Shown here piece by piece: positions 8,804-17,481 of a stretch of 43,673 nt of DNA. Source of the DNA: GCA-002728855 sp036340635 (GTDB lineage: Bacteria > Bacteroidota > Bacteroidia > Flavobacteriales > Flavobacteriaceae). The position numbers and the translations under genes are program-made. The first letter of the stretch is position 1; the number at the start of each line of letters is the position of its first letter. The stretch lies in the NCBI GenBank assembly GCA_036340635.1, contig JAYYYF010000001.1:1-43673 (forward strand), written 5' to 3'. The notes beneath the pieces are model-generated. The model did no database searches and was not told the DNA's origin. It saw only the letters and a list, made by a program, of their open reading frames with translations.

Positions 8804-9715
8804 TTAGAAATCATCAACTTTTAGGTAAGCTTCAATCACTGCTTTTTCGCCCTCCATGCCTTTAGCATAATTTCCGTGTTCCATTCCTAAAACCCCCTTG
8901 AATCCTTTTGAGTAAATAAATTTAAAAACATTTGCATAGTTTATTTCACCTGTCGTAGGTTCATTTCTTCCTGGATTATCCCCAATTTGAAAATATGCAA
9001 TTTCCTCCCAACATTCCTCTATGTTTGGAATAAGATTTCCCTCTTGTATTTGCTGATGATAAATATCAAATAATATTTTACAAGATGAAGAGTTTACAGC
9101 TTTACATATTTTATATGCTTGTGGACTTTCAGTCAAGAAAAGACCAGGGTGATTTCTAAAATTTAATGGCTCTAAAACCATTACTAGGCCATGGGGTTCT
9201 AGTATGTCTGAAGCTAGTTTAAGACTTTCAATGACGTTAGCCGTCTGATAGGACATGTTTTTTCTTAAATCCAAATGACCAGGTACAACAGTCATCCATT
9301 TGGCGTTTACCCTTTTAGCTACTTCTATACTTTTTCTAATCTGTTTTAAAAAAGCAATTCTCATATTTAAATCACCACTTGCTAAATTTGGTTTTTTCCA
9401 TGCAATTTCATGGGCTACAAATACACCCATAGTCATATTTCGTTTTATCATGACATCAGCTATTTTGTTTTGAAGAGAAACAGGTCTATTTTTCATTCCG
9501 TTATCTTCGAAAGCAGTAAATCCATTATCAGCCATGAAATTTAATTGATCAATCGGATCTTCACCAGCTGAATGTTTAAACATACCTATGTGAGGTGCAT
9601 AATTTAATTTAAATCTATTGGTAATTTTTCTCGAAGGTTTTGCAAAAAGAGAGAATTTAGTTCCAATGCCTAATCCCAAAAGCGAAGTGTACAAAGTAAA
9701 TTGCCTTCTATTCAT
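8804..9715 (-). CDS. Tat-exported TIM-barrel sugar isomerase/epimerase (hydroxypyruvate isomerase-like)
   Basis: 303 residues of the xylose isomerase-like TIM-barrel family (AP endonuclease 2 fold). The N-terminus has a twin-arginine signal (NRRQFTLYTSLLGLGIG), which suggests folded export to the periplasm. Family motifs include EPLNFRNHPG, KILFDIYHQQ and QIGDNPGRNEPTTGEINY, the last resembling hydroxypyruvate isomerase (Hyi) proteins; the Glu/Asp/His residues in these motifs would bind a divalent metal. Secreted Bacteroidota homologues are usually annotated only as sugar phosphate isomerase/epimerase, so the substrate is uncertain. Its ATG is 13 bases after the 3' end of tRNA-Phe on the same strand, so it may be read from the tRNA promoter. 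It converges on the PorE-like gene with 8 bases between stop codons. No Shine-Dalgarno is visible. Confidence 0.85.
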   Translation of the reverse strand: MNRRQFTLYTSLLGLGIGTKFSLFAKPSRKITNRFKLNYAPHIGMFKHSAGEDPIDQLNFMADNGFTAFEDNGMKNRPVSLQNKIADVMIKRNMTMGVFVAHEIAWKKPNLASGDLNMRIAFLKQIRKSIEVAKRVNAKWMTVVPGHLDLRKNMSYQTANVIESLKLASDILEPHGLVMVLEPLNFRNHPGLFLTESPQAYKICKAVNSSSCKILFDIYHQQIQEGNLIPNIEECWEEIAYFQIGDNPGRNEPTTGEINYANVFKFIYSKGFKGVLGMEHGNYAKGMEGEKAVIEAYLKVDDF

Positions 9716-9728
9716 ATTATTTCATTTG

Positions 9729-9801
9729 TGGTACCTCGCAGAATCGAACTGCGGACACAAGGATTTTCAGTCCTTTGCTCTACCAACTGAGCTAAGGTAC
9801 C
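9729..9801 (-). tRNA. tRNA-Phe (GAA)
   Basis: A complete 73-nt cloverleaf reads on the minus strand. The acceptor stem is GGTACCT/AGGTACC, the D-arm GCTC-AGTTGGTA-GAGC, the anticodon arm AAGGA-CTGAAAA-TCCTT with anticodon GAA, and the T-arm CGCAG-TTCGATT-CTGCG. The discriminator base is A at 9729. The genome continues CAA rather than CCA, so the CCA tail must be added after transcription. Confidence 0.97.
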
Positions 9802-9809
9802 ATTGAATG

Positions 9810-9817
9810 CAAATATA
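9810..9817 (-). promoter_or_regulatory. Candidate -7 element for tRNA-Phe
   Basis: The minus strand reads TATATTTG, a full match to the Bacteroidota -7 consensus TAnnTTTG, 8 bases before the tRNA 5' end. No clear TTG -33 element is seen. It probably drives tRNA-Phe and perhaps the downstream isomerase. Confidence 0.55.
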
Positions 9818-9893
9818 ATTGCCTTTTTTATTTCTCTAAAAGAAATACTATAAAAATCTTTACGTAAATTTATAATTCAAAAACTTCCCTTTG

Positions 9894-10616
9894 ATGTATT
9901 TGGCAATAGATTTTGGAAACACAAAAACCAAATATTTTTTGTTTTCAGATGAAGAAATTATTGGAAAAGGTAATTTTTATAATAATTTAAATATAAAAGA
10001 AATAGAAGAAGTTTGTGAAAAAAATGAAATAGATGCCATTATATATGCTAATGTATCAAAGTACAACTATAATGATTTAAAAAAAATTTCAAAAGCTAAG
10101 TTGGTGTTTGAAGTAAATGAAAACCTTAAGCTACCATTTAAGAACAGATATAAAACTAGAGTTACTTTAGGACCTGATCGAATCGGACTAGTTTGTGGTG
10201 CTATAAAGAAGTATCCCGATACAAATGTTCTTGTAATAGACTTGGGGAGTTGCATTACATATGATTTTATAACATCAAATAAAATTTACAAGGGAGGTGC
10301 AATAACACCTGGATTTAATATGCGTTATAAATCTTTAAATGAATATACAGGCAAATTACCAATGATAGATTTTAATGTACCTAAGAGATATAATGGTGAT
10401 TCTACTTTTGAATCGATCCATTCGGGAATATATTATGGGATTTTGGACGAAATCAGAGGAAGAATAAATTATTATGAAAAAAAATTTGATATTATTAAAG
10501 TAATTATAACAGGTGGAGATTCCAATAAGTTGTCTAAAAGATTAAAAAATAGGATATTTGCTGATTCAAATTTTATAGGAGAAGGACTGTTTTATCTTTT
10601 AAAGTTTAATTTGTGA
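9894..10616 (+). CDS. coaX: Type III pantothenate kinase
   Basis: 240 residues from the ATG at 9894; a TTG lies one codon upstream, but ATG gives the canonical MYLAIDFGNTKTK start. CoaX phosphorylates pantothenate, the first step of coenzyme A synthesis in the cytoplasm. Family signatures are the N-terminal DFGNTKTK phosphate loop of the ASKHA fold, GPDRIGLVCGAI, the second phosphate motif VIDLGSCITYDF, and GGAITPGFNMR. The length is normal for the family. It opens a tightly packed plus-strand operon, with the next gene starting 1 base after the stop. TAAATTTA at 9865-9872 is a weak promoter candidate (one mismatch). Confidence 0.95.
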   Translation: MYLAIDFGNTKTKYFLFSDEEIIGKGNFYNNLNIKEIEEVCEKNEIDAIIYANVSKYNYNDLKKISKAKLVFEVNENLKLPFKNRYKTRVTLGPDRIGLVCGAIKKYPDTNVLVIDLGSCITYDFITSNKIYKGGAITPGFNMRYKSLNEYTGKLPMIDFNVPKRYNGDSTFESIHSGIYYGILDEIRGRINYYEKKFDIIKVIITGGDSNKLSKRLKNRIFADSNFIGEGLFYLLKFNL

Positions 10617-10617
10617 T

Positions 10618-11877
10618 ATGAAAAGGGTTATATTCTTTCTGATTTTTTTTACAGCTAGTTTTATTGTTTCCTCTCAAATTGGTTCAAGTTCTCCTTATTC
10701 ATTTGCTGGACTTGGTGAGACAAATTTTAGAGGTAACCAAATAAATAGGTTTATGGGCGGTATAGACATATATAATGATTCTATTCATGCTAATTTAAAT
10801 AATCCAGCTTCTTATGGGGATTTGAAAATGGTTACTTATTCATTAGGATTAAATTACAAGGTTTCTAATTTGTCTGATAAAGAATCTTCTTTTAAAGCAA
10901 CTAATTCTTCACTTGACTATCTTGGGATAGCAATTCCTACGGGTAAATTTGGTTTTGGTTTTGGATTAGTTCCTTTTTCATCAGTTGGATACCGTTTACA
11001 AGGGAGAAATGATTTGCTTAATTCTGATATCTTAAATCGATTTGAAGGGTCAGGGGGTATAAATAGAGTTTTCTTTTCATTTGGATTTCGATTTGCAAAA
11101 TACTTTTCAATAGGTGCTACTTTCAATTATGGTTTTGGGGAAATAACATACCGAAGCTCAAAGATTATTGATAATATTGATTTAGCTACAATACTTCAAA
11201 ATAAATCTAGCCTCTCTGGATTGAATTATCAAATCACATCTAATTTTAAATTACCAATAACTAGTAAAATAGATTTTCATTTAATGTATTCCTTATCTCC
11301 GGAAGCGAATATAAAATCAAAAAATTCCAGGATTTATATTACTGATTCTCAAGATAATATAAATATTGGAGCTGATTTTGAAGAAGTTGACTTGAGTATT
11401 AGCGGGTTAAGTAATACTAAAATTAATTTCTCTGAAATAAAAGCTTTAGGGGTTGGATTTTCACAAGAAAAAAAATGGTTTTTTGGAGGGCAGTACTCTA
11501 TTGTATATTCAGAAAATTTCAAAAATGATTTTATTCAGATTCCTAATTTAATGTATCAAAACGGGACTAGAATATCAGTAGGGGGCTTCTTTATACCCAA
11601 TTATTCTTCTCTTACAGATTATTGGAAACGAATTGTTTTCAGAATGGGATATAGGCATGAAACTAGTGGGATTGTCGTTAATAATTTTGTATTAAGAGAA
11701 ACTGGTATTACATTTGGGCTGGGTTTACCTATGTCAGGATATTCAAACACGAATATTGGAATTGAGCTAGGCAAGCGTGGATCTGTTGAAAATGATTTAG
11801 TAATGGAGAGATTTTGGTCATTGAGAATAGGTTTTTCACTTAATGATATTTGGTTTATAAAAAGGAAATATAATTAA
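10618..11877 (+). CDS. Predicted outer-membrane beta-barrel protein of unknown function
   Basis: 419 residues with a signal peptide (about 1-20, ending VSSQ). The mature protein is rich in alternating aromatic and glycine segments such as GKFGFGFGLVPFSSVGYR and ends in a strand-like tail, as expected for a beta-barrel. It looks like the conserved hypothetical membrane protein often found after coaX in Flavobacteriia. The family name and cargo are unknown; a FadL-like fold is possible but not shown. It sits between coaX and a TPR gene, overlapping the latter by 1 base (TAATG), so translation is likely coupled. The operon also holds lptC, which hints at an envelope-assembly role, by context only. 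Confidence 0.75.
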   Translation: MKRVIFFLIFFTASFIVSSQIGSSSPYSFAGLGETNFRGNQINRFMGGIDIYNDSIHANLNNPASYGDLKMVTYSLGLNYKVSNLSDKESSFKATNSSLDYLGIAIPTGKFGFGFGLVPFSSVGYRLQGRNDLLNSDILNRFEGSGGINRVFFSFGFRFAKYFSIGATFNYGFGEITYRSSKIIDNIDLATILQNKSSLSGLNYQITSNFKLPITSKIDFHLMYSLSPEANIKSKNSRIYITDSQDNINIGADFEEVDLSISGLSNTKINFSEIKALGVGFSQEKKWFFGGQYSIVYSENFKNDFIQIPNLMYQNGTRISVGGFFIPNYSSLTDYWKRIVFRMGYRHETSGIVVNNFVLRETGITFGLGLPMSGYSNTNIGIELGKRGSVENDLVMERFWSLRIGFSLNDIWFIKRKYN

Positions 11878-13274
11878 TGAAAACAAATTACTTTTTAATA
11901 ACATTCAAAATTTTATTAATACTTGCAATTGGTAATGTTAGCGCTCAACTAAGCAATGAGGAATGTATTCAAAACCTTTCAATATTTGCGGAATCTGCAA
12001 AAGTAAAAAATTATGAAGCTGCATACGAGCCATGGTTGAAGGTTAGAAATGATTGTCCCTCCATTAATTTGGCAGTTTATTCATATGGAGAGAAAATTTT
12101 AAAATATAAGTTTGAAAACTCTTCAGGTCAGGAACAAATTTCTTTTGCTAAGGATGTTTTAAAACTCTATGATCAGTGGTTGGAAAATTTCCCAACCAAA
12201 AAAAACAAAAAAGTAGTTGGTGATATAATAAGCAGTAAAGCTCAGGCAATGATAGATTACAATTTTGGTAATAAGATTGAAATCTATAATACTTTTGATA
12301 AAGCTTTTACAACGGACCCTGAAAGTTTTACTAATCCAAAAGGACTTTATAATTATTTTAAAACATTATACGATTTATATAAAGAAGGAGCATCCGGAGT
12401 AAGTATGGAAAAACTTTTTGACAAATATGAAGAAGTTTCAGAAAAGTTTGAATTAGAGGCGACTAAATTGGCTAGGAATTTAGATATCATTCTTAATAAA
12501 GAAGAATTAGGTATAGTACTTACTAGTAAGGAAATTCGTAGTAAAAAGGTTTATGAGGTTAATAGTAATGCAATTGGCATAATGCTTAAAAATCTTGATG
12601 CAATAATTGCCAAAGAAGCTACTTGTGAAAATTTGATACCTCTCTATAATAAGAATTTTGAGGAAAACAAAATGGATCCATTATGGTTAAAGCGAGCCGC
12701 TAGTCGAATGGATAATAAAGAATGTTCAGATGACCCCTTATTTGTTACTCTTGTTGAAGCTCTTCATAATTTAGATCCATCCGCTGATTCAGCATATTAT
12801 TTGGGACTATTGAATGATAAGAGAAGAAATGAAACTGAAGCTTTAAGATTTTATGAGGAATCCGTTAGGTTAGGTACTGACCCTTACAAAAAAGCTAAAA
12901 TTTTGTATAAAATTGCCTTAAAATTTAAAAACAGAGGGAGAAAATTATCCGCTAGGAATTATGCAAATAAGGCTTTGTCTTATCAGCCATCTTTAGGAAG
13001 AGCATATTTGTTGATCGCTAGTTTGTATGCAAGTAGTGCTAATGATTGCGGAGAAACACAATTTGAAAAAAGAGCTGTTTATTGGTTGGCAGCTAATATT
13101 TCTGCCAAAGCTGGAAGAGTTGATGCCTCTATAAGAAAGTTGGCAAACAAAACAAAAGCTAGTTATTTAGGCAGGGCCCCTTCTAAAACCGATATATTTA
13201 CTGAAGGTAATGAAGGGGATAGAATTAAATTTGATTGTTGGATTAACGCTAGTGTAAAAGTCCCTAAATTATAA
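11877..13274 (+). CDS. Secreted TPR-repeat protein
   Basis: 465 residues with an N-terminal signal peptide (about 1-23, IGNVSAQ). The middle is helical. The C-terminal half contains TPR-like pairs (about 300-385): ADSAYYLGLLNDKRRNETEALRFYEESVRLG and the following KAKILYKIALKFKN and SARNYANKALSYQPSLGRAYLLIASLYA segments (each read as separate motifs). TPR arrays bind protein partners, so a periplasmic scaffold role is plausible. It overlaps the upstream barrel gene by 1 base and lptC follows with no gap. I do not recognise a characterised homologue. The conserved Cys residues (SNEECIQNL, RNDCPS, ANDCGETQF) may form disulfides. Confidence 0.8.
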   Translation: MKTNYFLITFKILLILAIGNVSAQLSNEECIQNLSIFAESAKVKNYEAAYEPWLKVRNDCPSINLAVYSYGEKILKYKFENSSGQEQISFAKDVLKLYDQWLENFPTKKNKKVVGDIISSKAQAMIDYNFGNKIEIYNTFDKAFTTDPESFTNPKGLYNYFKTLYDLYKEGASGVSMEKLFDKYEEVSEKFELEATKLARNLDIILNKEELGIVLTSKEIRSKKVYEVNSNAIGIMLKNLDAIIAKEATCENLIPLYNKNFEENKMDPLWLKRAASRMDNKECSDDPLFVTLVEALHNLDPSADSAYYLGLLNDKRRNETEALRFYEESVRLGTDPYKKAKILYKIALKFKNRGRKLSARNYANKALSYQPSLGRAYLLIASLYASSANDCGETQFEKRAVYWLAANISAKAGRVDASIRKLANKTKASYLGRAPSKTDIFTEGNEGDRIKFDCWINASVKVPKL

Positions 13275-13847
13275 ATGAAAATTTCTAAAAGAGAAATATT
13301 CAAAAAAAAAATAGTTGTAATTATTCTTATTCCTTTTTTTTCATGTCAGAATCCTGATCTTAATTTTGGCACTAATGACAAATTTTATGAAATGCCTCTT
13401 GGGATTGCATCTGATATTCGTTTGGTTTATACTGATTCAGCTAAAATTCAAGCTGTTTTAACAGCACCTATACATCTTGACTATAATCATTTGAGTTTTA
13501 AGTATTCTGAGTTTCCAGAAGGATTAAAGGTTGTTTTTTATAACGATAATGGTCAAGAAAATAAAATTTTTGCTGATTATGGAATTTTCTACAAGGCAAC
13601 TAAAATGGTAGATCTTAAAAATAATGTGAAGTTATTATCATATGATGGATCTGAATTAATTACTGAACAGCTTTTTTGGGATGCTGAAAATGAATGGTTG
13701 TTTACAGAAGAAAAATTCACTTTTAAAAATGCTGATTATGATATAGATGCTATTAGACTGGATACAAATAAGGAATTCAGTGAGTTTAAAACTGGTAAAT
13801 TATCTGGATTAATAAATGTGACTGAAATTCAAGATTCATTACAATAA
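13275..13847 (+). CDS. lptC: LPS export periplasmic component LptC
   Basis: 190 residues. The protein has a lipoprotein-type signal with a lipobox-like LIPFFSC (Cys at about 24). It then shows the LptC/OstA-like beta pattern: LVYTDSAKIQAVLTAPI, GLKVVFYNDNGQENKIFADYG, a D-LKNNVKLLSYDGSELITEQLFWD core and GFKT-like SEFKTGKLSG. LptC carries lipopolysaccharide from the inner-membrane LptBFG transporter toward LptA. In Bacteroidota it commonly lies in this coaX-TPR-lptC-CNNM-PpiD order. It abuts the TPR gene and overlaps the next small gene by 1 base. Confidence 0.87.
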   Translation: MKISKREIFKKKIVVIILIPFFSCQNPDLNFGTNDKFYEMPLGIASDIRLVYTDSAKIQAVLTAPIHLDYNHLSFKYSEFPEGLKVVFYNDNGQENKIFADYGIFYKATKMVDLKNNVKLLSYDGSELITEQLFWDAENEWLFTEEKFTFKNADYDIDAIRLDTNKEFSEFKTGKLSGLINVTEIQDSLQ

Positions 13848-14044
13848 TGAAAAATTATAGGATTTCAGAGATAATTTATTGGTGCATTGCTACAATATCA
13901 ATAATTGAAGTTTTTTTTACTTGGGAATCCAGTCGTGATAGAGCATACATATTTATCGGATTTGGTTTTTTGTCTATTTTAATGGCGCTATTTAGAAGGC
14001 ATTATCGTAAAAAGTTTCATAACCATAAAAATTTTAAGAGATGA
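13847..14044 (+). CDS. Small two-helix membrane protein, unknown function
   Basis: 65 residues with two predicted transmembrane helices (about 8-26 and 35-50) and a very basic tail (RRHYRKKFHNHKNFKR). The start overlaps the lptC stop by 1 base and the stop overlaps the next start (ATGA), so coupled translation supports a real gene. No known domain is recognised. Such a short conserved membrane protein is often seen between lptC and the CNNM gene in related genomes. Confidence 0.75.
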   Translation: MKNYRISEIIYWCIATISIIEVFFTWESSRDRAYIFIGFGFLSILMALFRRHYRKKFHNHKNFKR

Positions 14045-15315
14045 TAATTTCTGATCTTATAATTTTTGTTTGTCTTTTATTGTCTGCTTTTTTTTCAGGT
14101 ATGGAAATTGCATTTGTTTCTTCTAATAAAATTTATTTAGAAGTTGAAAAAAAACAAACTGGAATAAATGCAAAATTTCTAAATTTTATAACAAAAAATT
14201 CTTCAAGATTTATAGCTACTATGTTACTTGGAAATAATATTTCATTAGTAATATATGGCATTTTTATGGGTGATAGAATAATTGATTTTCTATTTCCATC
14301 TTCTGCTTTAACTGGAGATATAGATTTTAAGATTTTTTTTATTCAAACACTTATTTCAACATTAATTATCCTAATAACTGCTGAATTCATTCCGAAGGTT
14401 TTTTTTAACATTTATGCTAATGCATCTATGAAATTTTTTGCTTTCCCAGCGATGATTTTTTATATAATTTTCATTCCGCTAACCCATATGATAATTAAGA
14501 TAACTGATTTTATTTTGATGATTTTTTTTAATACTAAAGTAGATCAGGCTAAATTTTCGTTTTCAAAGATTGAATTAGGGGATTATATAGATCAACAACT
14601 AAAAGCCTCTGATAACAAAGAAAATTTGGACAGCGAGATTGAAATTTTTCAGAAAGCACTTGATTTTTCAGATCTCAAAACTAGGGAGGTAATGGTTCCA
14701 AGAACTGAAATAATAGCTGTTGAGTTGAATTCTTCTATGAAAGCAATTAAGAACTTGTTTACTAAAACAGGATTGTCAAAAATATTGGTATACAGAAAAA
14801 CAATAGACAATATAATTGGATATGTACATGCTTTCGAAATATTTAAAAACCCTAATCAAATAAATTCTATTCTACTTCCTGTAGGATTTGTTCCAGAAAC
14901 TATGCTAATTAGTGTAGTTTTAAAAACACTTATTAAGCAAAGAAAAAGTATTGCAATTGTTTTGGATGAATACGGTGGAACATCTGGCATCATAACAGTT
15001 GAAGATATAATTGAAGAATTATTTGGCGAAATAGAAGATGAACATGATAAAATTGAGCTTTTTGAAAAAATTATAAATGACAATGAATATGAGTTTTCAG
15101 CTCGTTTAGAGGTCGATTATTTAAATCGGAAGTATAATTTAAAATTACCTGTTAAAGAATTTTATGAAACTCTTGGTGGGCTTATAGTTGACATTACTGA
15201 AGAAATTCCAAAAAAAGGTCAAAAAATTGATGTAGGAAGTTGCGAAATCGAGATAAAAAGTGTTTTGTCAACTAAAATAGATAGAGTAATTCTCAAGATC
15301 ATAGGGGGAGATTAA
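14041..15315 (+). CDS. CNNM/CorC (HlyC-type) membrane protein with CBS pair
   Basis: 424 residues. The order is an N-terminal DUF21/CNNM membrane domain with about four helices (1-165), a CBS-domain pair (about 205-325; VMVPRTEIIAVELNSS, KILVYRKTIDNIIGYVHAFE, IAIVLDEYGGTSGIITVEDI) and a C-terminal CorC_HlyC transporter-associated domain (about 349-424). Members are linked to Mg2+ or Co2+ efflux and are often labelled hemolysins. Flavobacterial GldE belongs to the same superfamily, but this genomic setting (lptC/ppiD operon) is that of the housekeeping paralogue. The start overlaps the preceding stop by 4 bases. Confidence 0.88.
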   Translation: MIISDLIIFVCLLLSAFFSGMEIAFVSSNKIYLEVEKKQTGINAKFLNFITKNSSRFIATMLLGNNISLVIYGIFMGDRIIDFLFPSSALTGDIDFKIFFIQTLISTLIILITAEFIPKVFFNIYANASMKFFAFPAMIFYIIFIPLTHMIIKITDFILMIFFNTKVDQAKFSFSKIELGDYIDQQLKASDNKENLDSEIEIFQKALDFSDLKTREVMVPRTEIIAVELNSSMKAIKNLFTKTGLSKILVYRKTIDNIIGYVHAFEIFKNPNQINSILLPVGFVPETMLISVVLKTLIKQRKSIAIVLDEYGGTSGIITVEDIIEELFGEIEDEHDKIELFEKIINDNEYEFSARLEVDYLNRKYNLKLPVKEFYETLGGLIVDITEEIPKKGQKIDVGSCEIEIKSVLSTKIDRVILKIIGGD

Positions 15316-15334
15316 AATTTTAAATTAAAAATTG

Positions 15335-15342
15335 TATTTTCG
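15335..15342 (+). promoter_or_regulatory. Candidate -7 element for the PpiD-like gene
   Basis: TATTTTCG (one mismatch to TAnnTTTG), followed by CACC, lies 21 bases before the ATG at 15364 in the only sizeable gap (48 bases) of this operon. It suggests an internal promoter. Confidence 0.4.
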
Positions 15343-15363
15343 CACCTAATAAAAATAACTGTT

Positions 15364-17481
15364 ATGGCTGTATTAGGGCAGATACGCAGACGTTCTTTTT
15401 TCCTTATTCTTGTAATAGGAATGGCCCTTTTTGCTTTTGTGATAGCAGATGTCTTTAATAGGGCTGGACCAAATTCTTCTCCTGATGAACCTATTGGAAC
15501 TGTAAATGAGAAAGATCTTGAATTAGACCATTTTCGAAGGCTTGTTGAACAAACAGAAAGAGGTTACAATTTGTCTACTATGGAGTCAGTTAATACTGTT
15601 TGGGATCAAATACTTAAGGCTACAATTTTTAATCAGCAATTTGAAAATTTGGGTTTGGATGCTGGAAAAGAACAAATTGAAATGATACTTTCTCAAAATG
15701 AATCTATTGTAAATGATCCTCGTTTTCAAAATACTTCAGGGATATTTGATTTTGGACTTTTTGTGAATTTTATAGCCCAACTCGAGTTTGAAAATCCAAC
15801 AGCATTCCAAGATTGGAAATTACAAGAAGAAGGTATAGTTGCCATGGCTAAAGAAAACATTTATTTTAATCTAATTAAGGCAGCTACTGAAGTTACTGAG
15901 AAAGAAGGGAAGGATTTATATCATTTAGATAATGACAAAGTAAATCTAAAATATGTTAGTGCTCTATATGATGACGTAAAAGACACTTTATTTTCTATAA
16001 GTGACAATGAAATAAAAAAGTATATTAATCAAAATAGGGAATATTATCAGACAGGGGAAACTAGAGGGGTCAGCTATGTAATTTTTCCCGAGTACGCATC
16101 AGAAGTTGATGAAATTGAAATTAGATCTCAACTTGAAAAACTTCTTTATGATAGAATTGAGTATAATGACGTTTCAAAACTTACAGACACTATTCCTGGG
16201 CTTAAAGATGTCGTAGAAATATCTGAATTTATTGATCGATATTCAGAAGATTCTTTTGATTCGATATATAAACCAAAAGGGAATTTATCAAACGAATATG
16301 CTGATATTCTTTATAACCTTAACCCTGGAGATATTTTTGGTCCATATAAGGATGGAAACAAATTTAAGATTTCTCGTTTCCTTGATAGAAAAAAAGGAGG
16401 CTCAATTAGAGCAAGTCATATTTTGATTTCATATGATGGAGCTGCCAGATCTAATCCATCTGTCATTAGAGATAAAGAAGAAGCTAGAGAAATTGCAGAA
16501 AGAATTCATTTAAAAGCAAGAAGGGATGTAAAAAAATTTGCTGAGTTAGCTATTGAAAATTCTGATGGACCTTCCAAAAATTTAGGTGGAGATTTAGGAT
16601 TTTTTCAGGAAGGTACCATGACAGAAAAATTTTATTCTTTTTGCAAAAAATCTAAAGTAGGTAAGGTTGGATTAGTTGAAACAGAATTTGGTTTTCACAT
16701 AATCCATGTAACTGACAAAAAAGATTTAGTTCTTATTGCTGATGTAACTAGAGAAATTATACCATCAGAGGAAACTTCAAATAAGGTGTTTGGGGATGTA
16801 ACTCAATTTGAAATTGAAGTTAGTCAAAAGGATTTTTCAAAAACAGCTGAAATATATGAGTATGAAGTTCAAGATGTTTCCGGTATTGAAGTTTTGGAAG
16901 AAAATTTACCAGGTTTGTTTAGACAAAGAAATATAGTTCAATGGGCTTTTGACGAATATACTGAGCTTGGAGAGATTAGAAAGTTTTCAATCAGTAGTGG
17001 AGGCTATGCAGTTGTTCGATTAAATAAAATATCTTCTAAAGGGGAAATTGATTCAGAAAAATTTAGAAATGAAGTTGAAAAAACACTTCTTAAGGATAAA
17101 AAAATAAAGTATTTAAAAGAAAATTATGCCAAAGTCAAGACTTTAGAAGAATTTTCTCAATTATTAGGTAAAGAAATTGAAACTGCTTCTGCTCTTACTC
17201 AAAATAATACTGTTTTAGTTGGTTCAGGAGAGGAACCTTATATTATTGGAGCTGCTTTTTCATTGGCTTTGAACCAACCTTCTAAGCTTTTGATAGGAGA
17301 AAATGGTGTTTTCATGATTGAAGTTAATTCTAAAGTGAAAGCCCCAGAATTAGACAATTATATTGCCTATAAAAATGCATTGAAAGCTTCTAAAAGAGCT
17401 GAAATTTCAAGTTCACTTTCAATATATGAGGCTTTAAAGTCAGCATCTGAAATAATTGACAATAGGACTGTTTACTATTAA
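15364..17481 (+). CDS. PpiD-like membrane-anchored peptidyl-prolyl isomerase (parvulin)
   Basis: 705 residues. A single N-terminal anchor helix (about 10-30, FFLILVIGMALFAFVIADVF) is followed by a SurA/PpiD N-terminal chaperone region, a parvulin-type rotamase domain (about 347-455; IRASHILISYDG, FAELAIENSDGPSKNLGGDL, GFFQEGTM, ETEFGFHIIHV) and a second chaperone-like C-terminal region. It should help fold outer-membrane and secreted proteins at the periplasmic face of the inner membrane. The length matches Bacteroidota PpiD-like proteins (about 700), longer than E. coli PpiD. Its stop codon overlaps the stop of the convergent GHMP kinase gene. Confidence 0.9.
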   Translation: MAVLGQIRRRSFFLILVIGMALFAFVIADVFNRAGPNSSPDEPIGTVNEKDLELDHFRRLVEQTERGYNLSTMESVNTVWDQILKATIFNQQFENLGLDAGKEQIEMILSQNESIVNDPRFQNTSGIFDFGLFVNFIAQLEFENPTAFQDWKLQEEGIVAMAKENIYFNLIKAATEVTEKEGKDLYHLDNDKVNLKYVSALYDDVKDTLFSISDNEIKKYINQNREYYQTGETRGVSYVIFPEYASEVDEIEIRSQLEKLLYDRIEYNDVSKLTDTIPGLKDVVEISEFIDRYSEDSFDSIYKPKGNLSNEYADILYNLNPGDIFGPYKDGNKFKISRFLDRKKGGSIRASHILISYDGAARSNPSVIRDKEEAREIAERIHLKARRDVKKFAELAIENSDGPSKNLGGDLGFFQEGTMTEKFYSFCKKSKVGKVGLVETEFGFHIIHVTDKKDLVLIADVTREIIPSEETSNKVFGDVTQFEIEVSQKDFSKTAEIYEYEVQDVSGIEVLEENLPGLFRQRNIVQWAFDEYTELGEIRKFSISSGGYAVVRLNKISSKGEIDSEKFRNEVEKTLLKDKKIKYLKENYAKVKTLEEFSQLLGKEIETASALTQNNTVLVGSGEEPYIIGAAFSLALNQPSKLLIGENGVFMIEVNSKVKAPELDNYIAYKNALKASKRAEISSSLSIYEALKSASEIIDNRTVYY

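Noticed and set aside
9729..9801. tRNA-Phe as an integration site for a mobile element
   Set aside because: No integrase gene or repeated tRNA 3' end is seen nearby, and the flanks are ordinary chromosomal genes.
13847..14044. Small membrane gene as a toxin of a toxin-antitoxin pair
   Set aside because: It is embedded and coupled in an envelope operon with no partner gene, and its two helices with a basic tail are not specific to toxins.
14041..15315. CNNM/CorC gene as the gliding-motility gene gldE
   Set aside because: Domains are shared with GldE, but no gldD or other gld gene is nearby; the lptC/ppiD setting fits the housekeeping paralogue.
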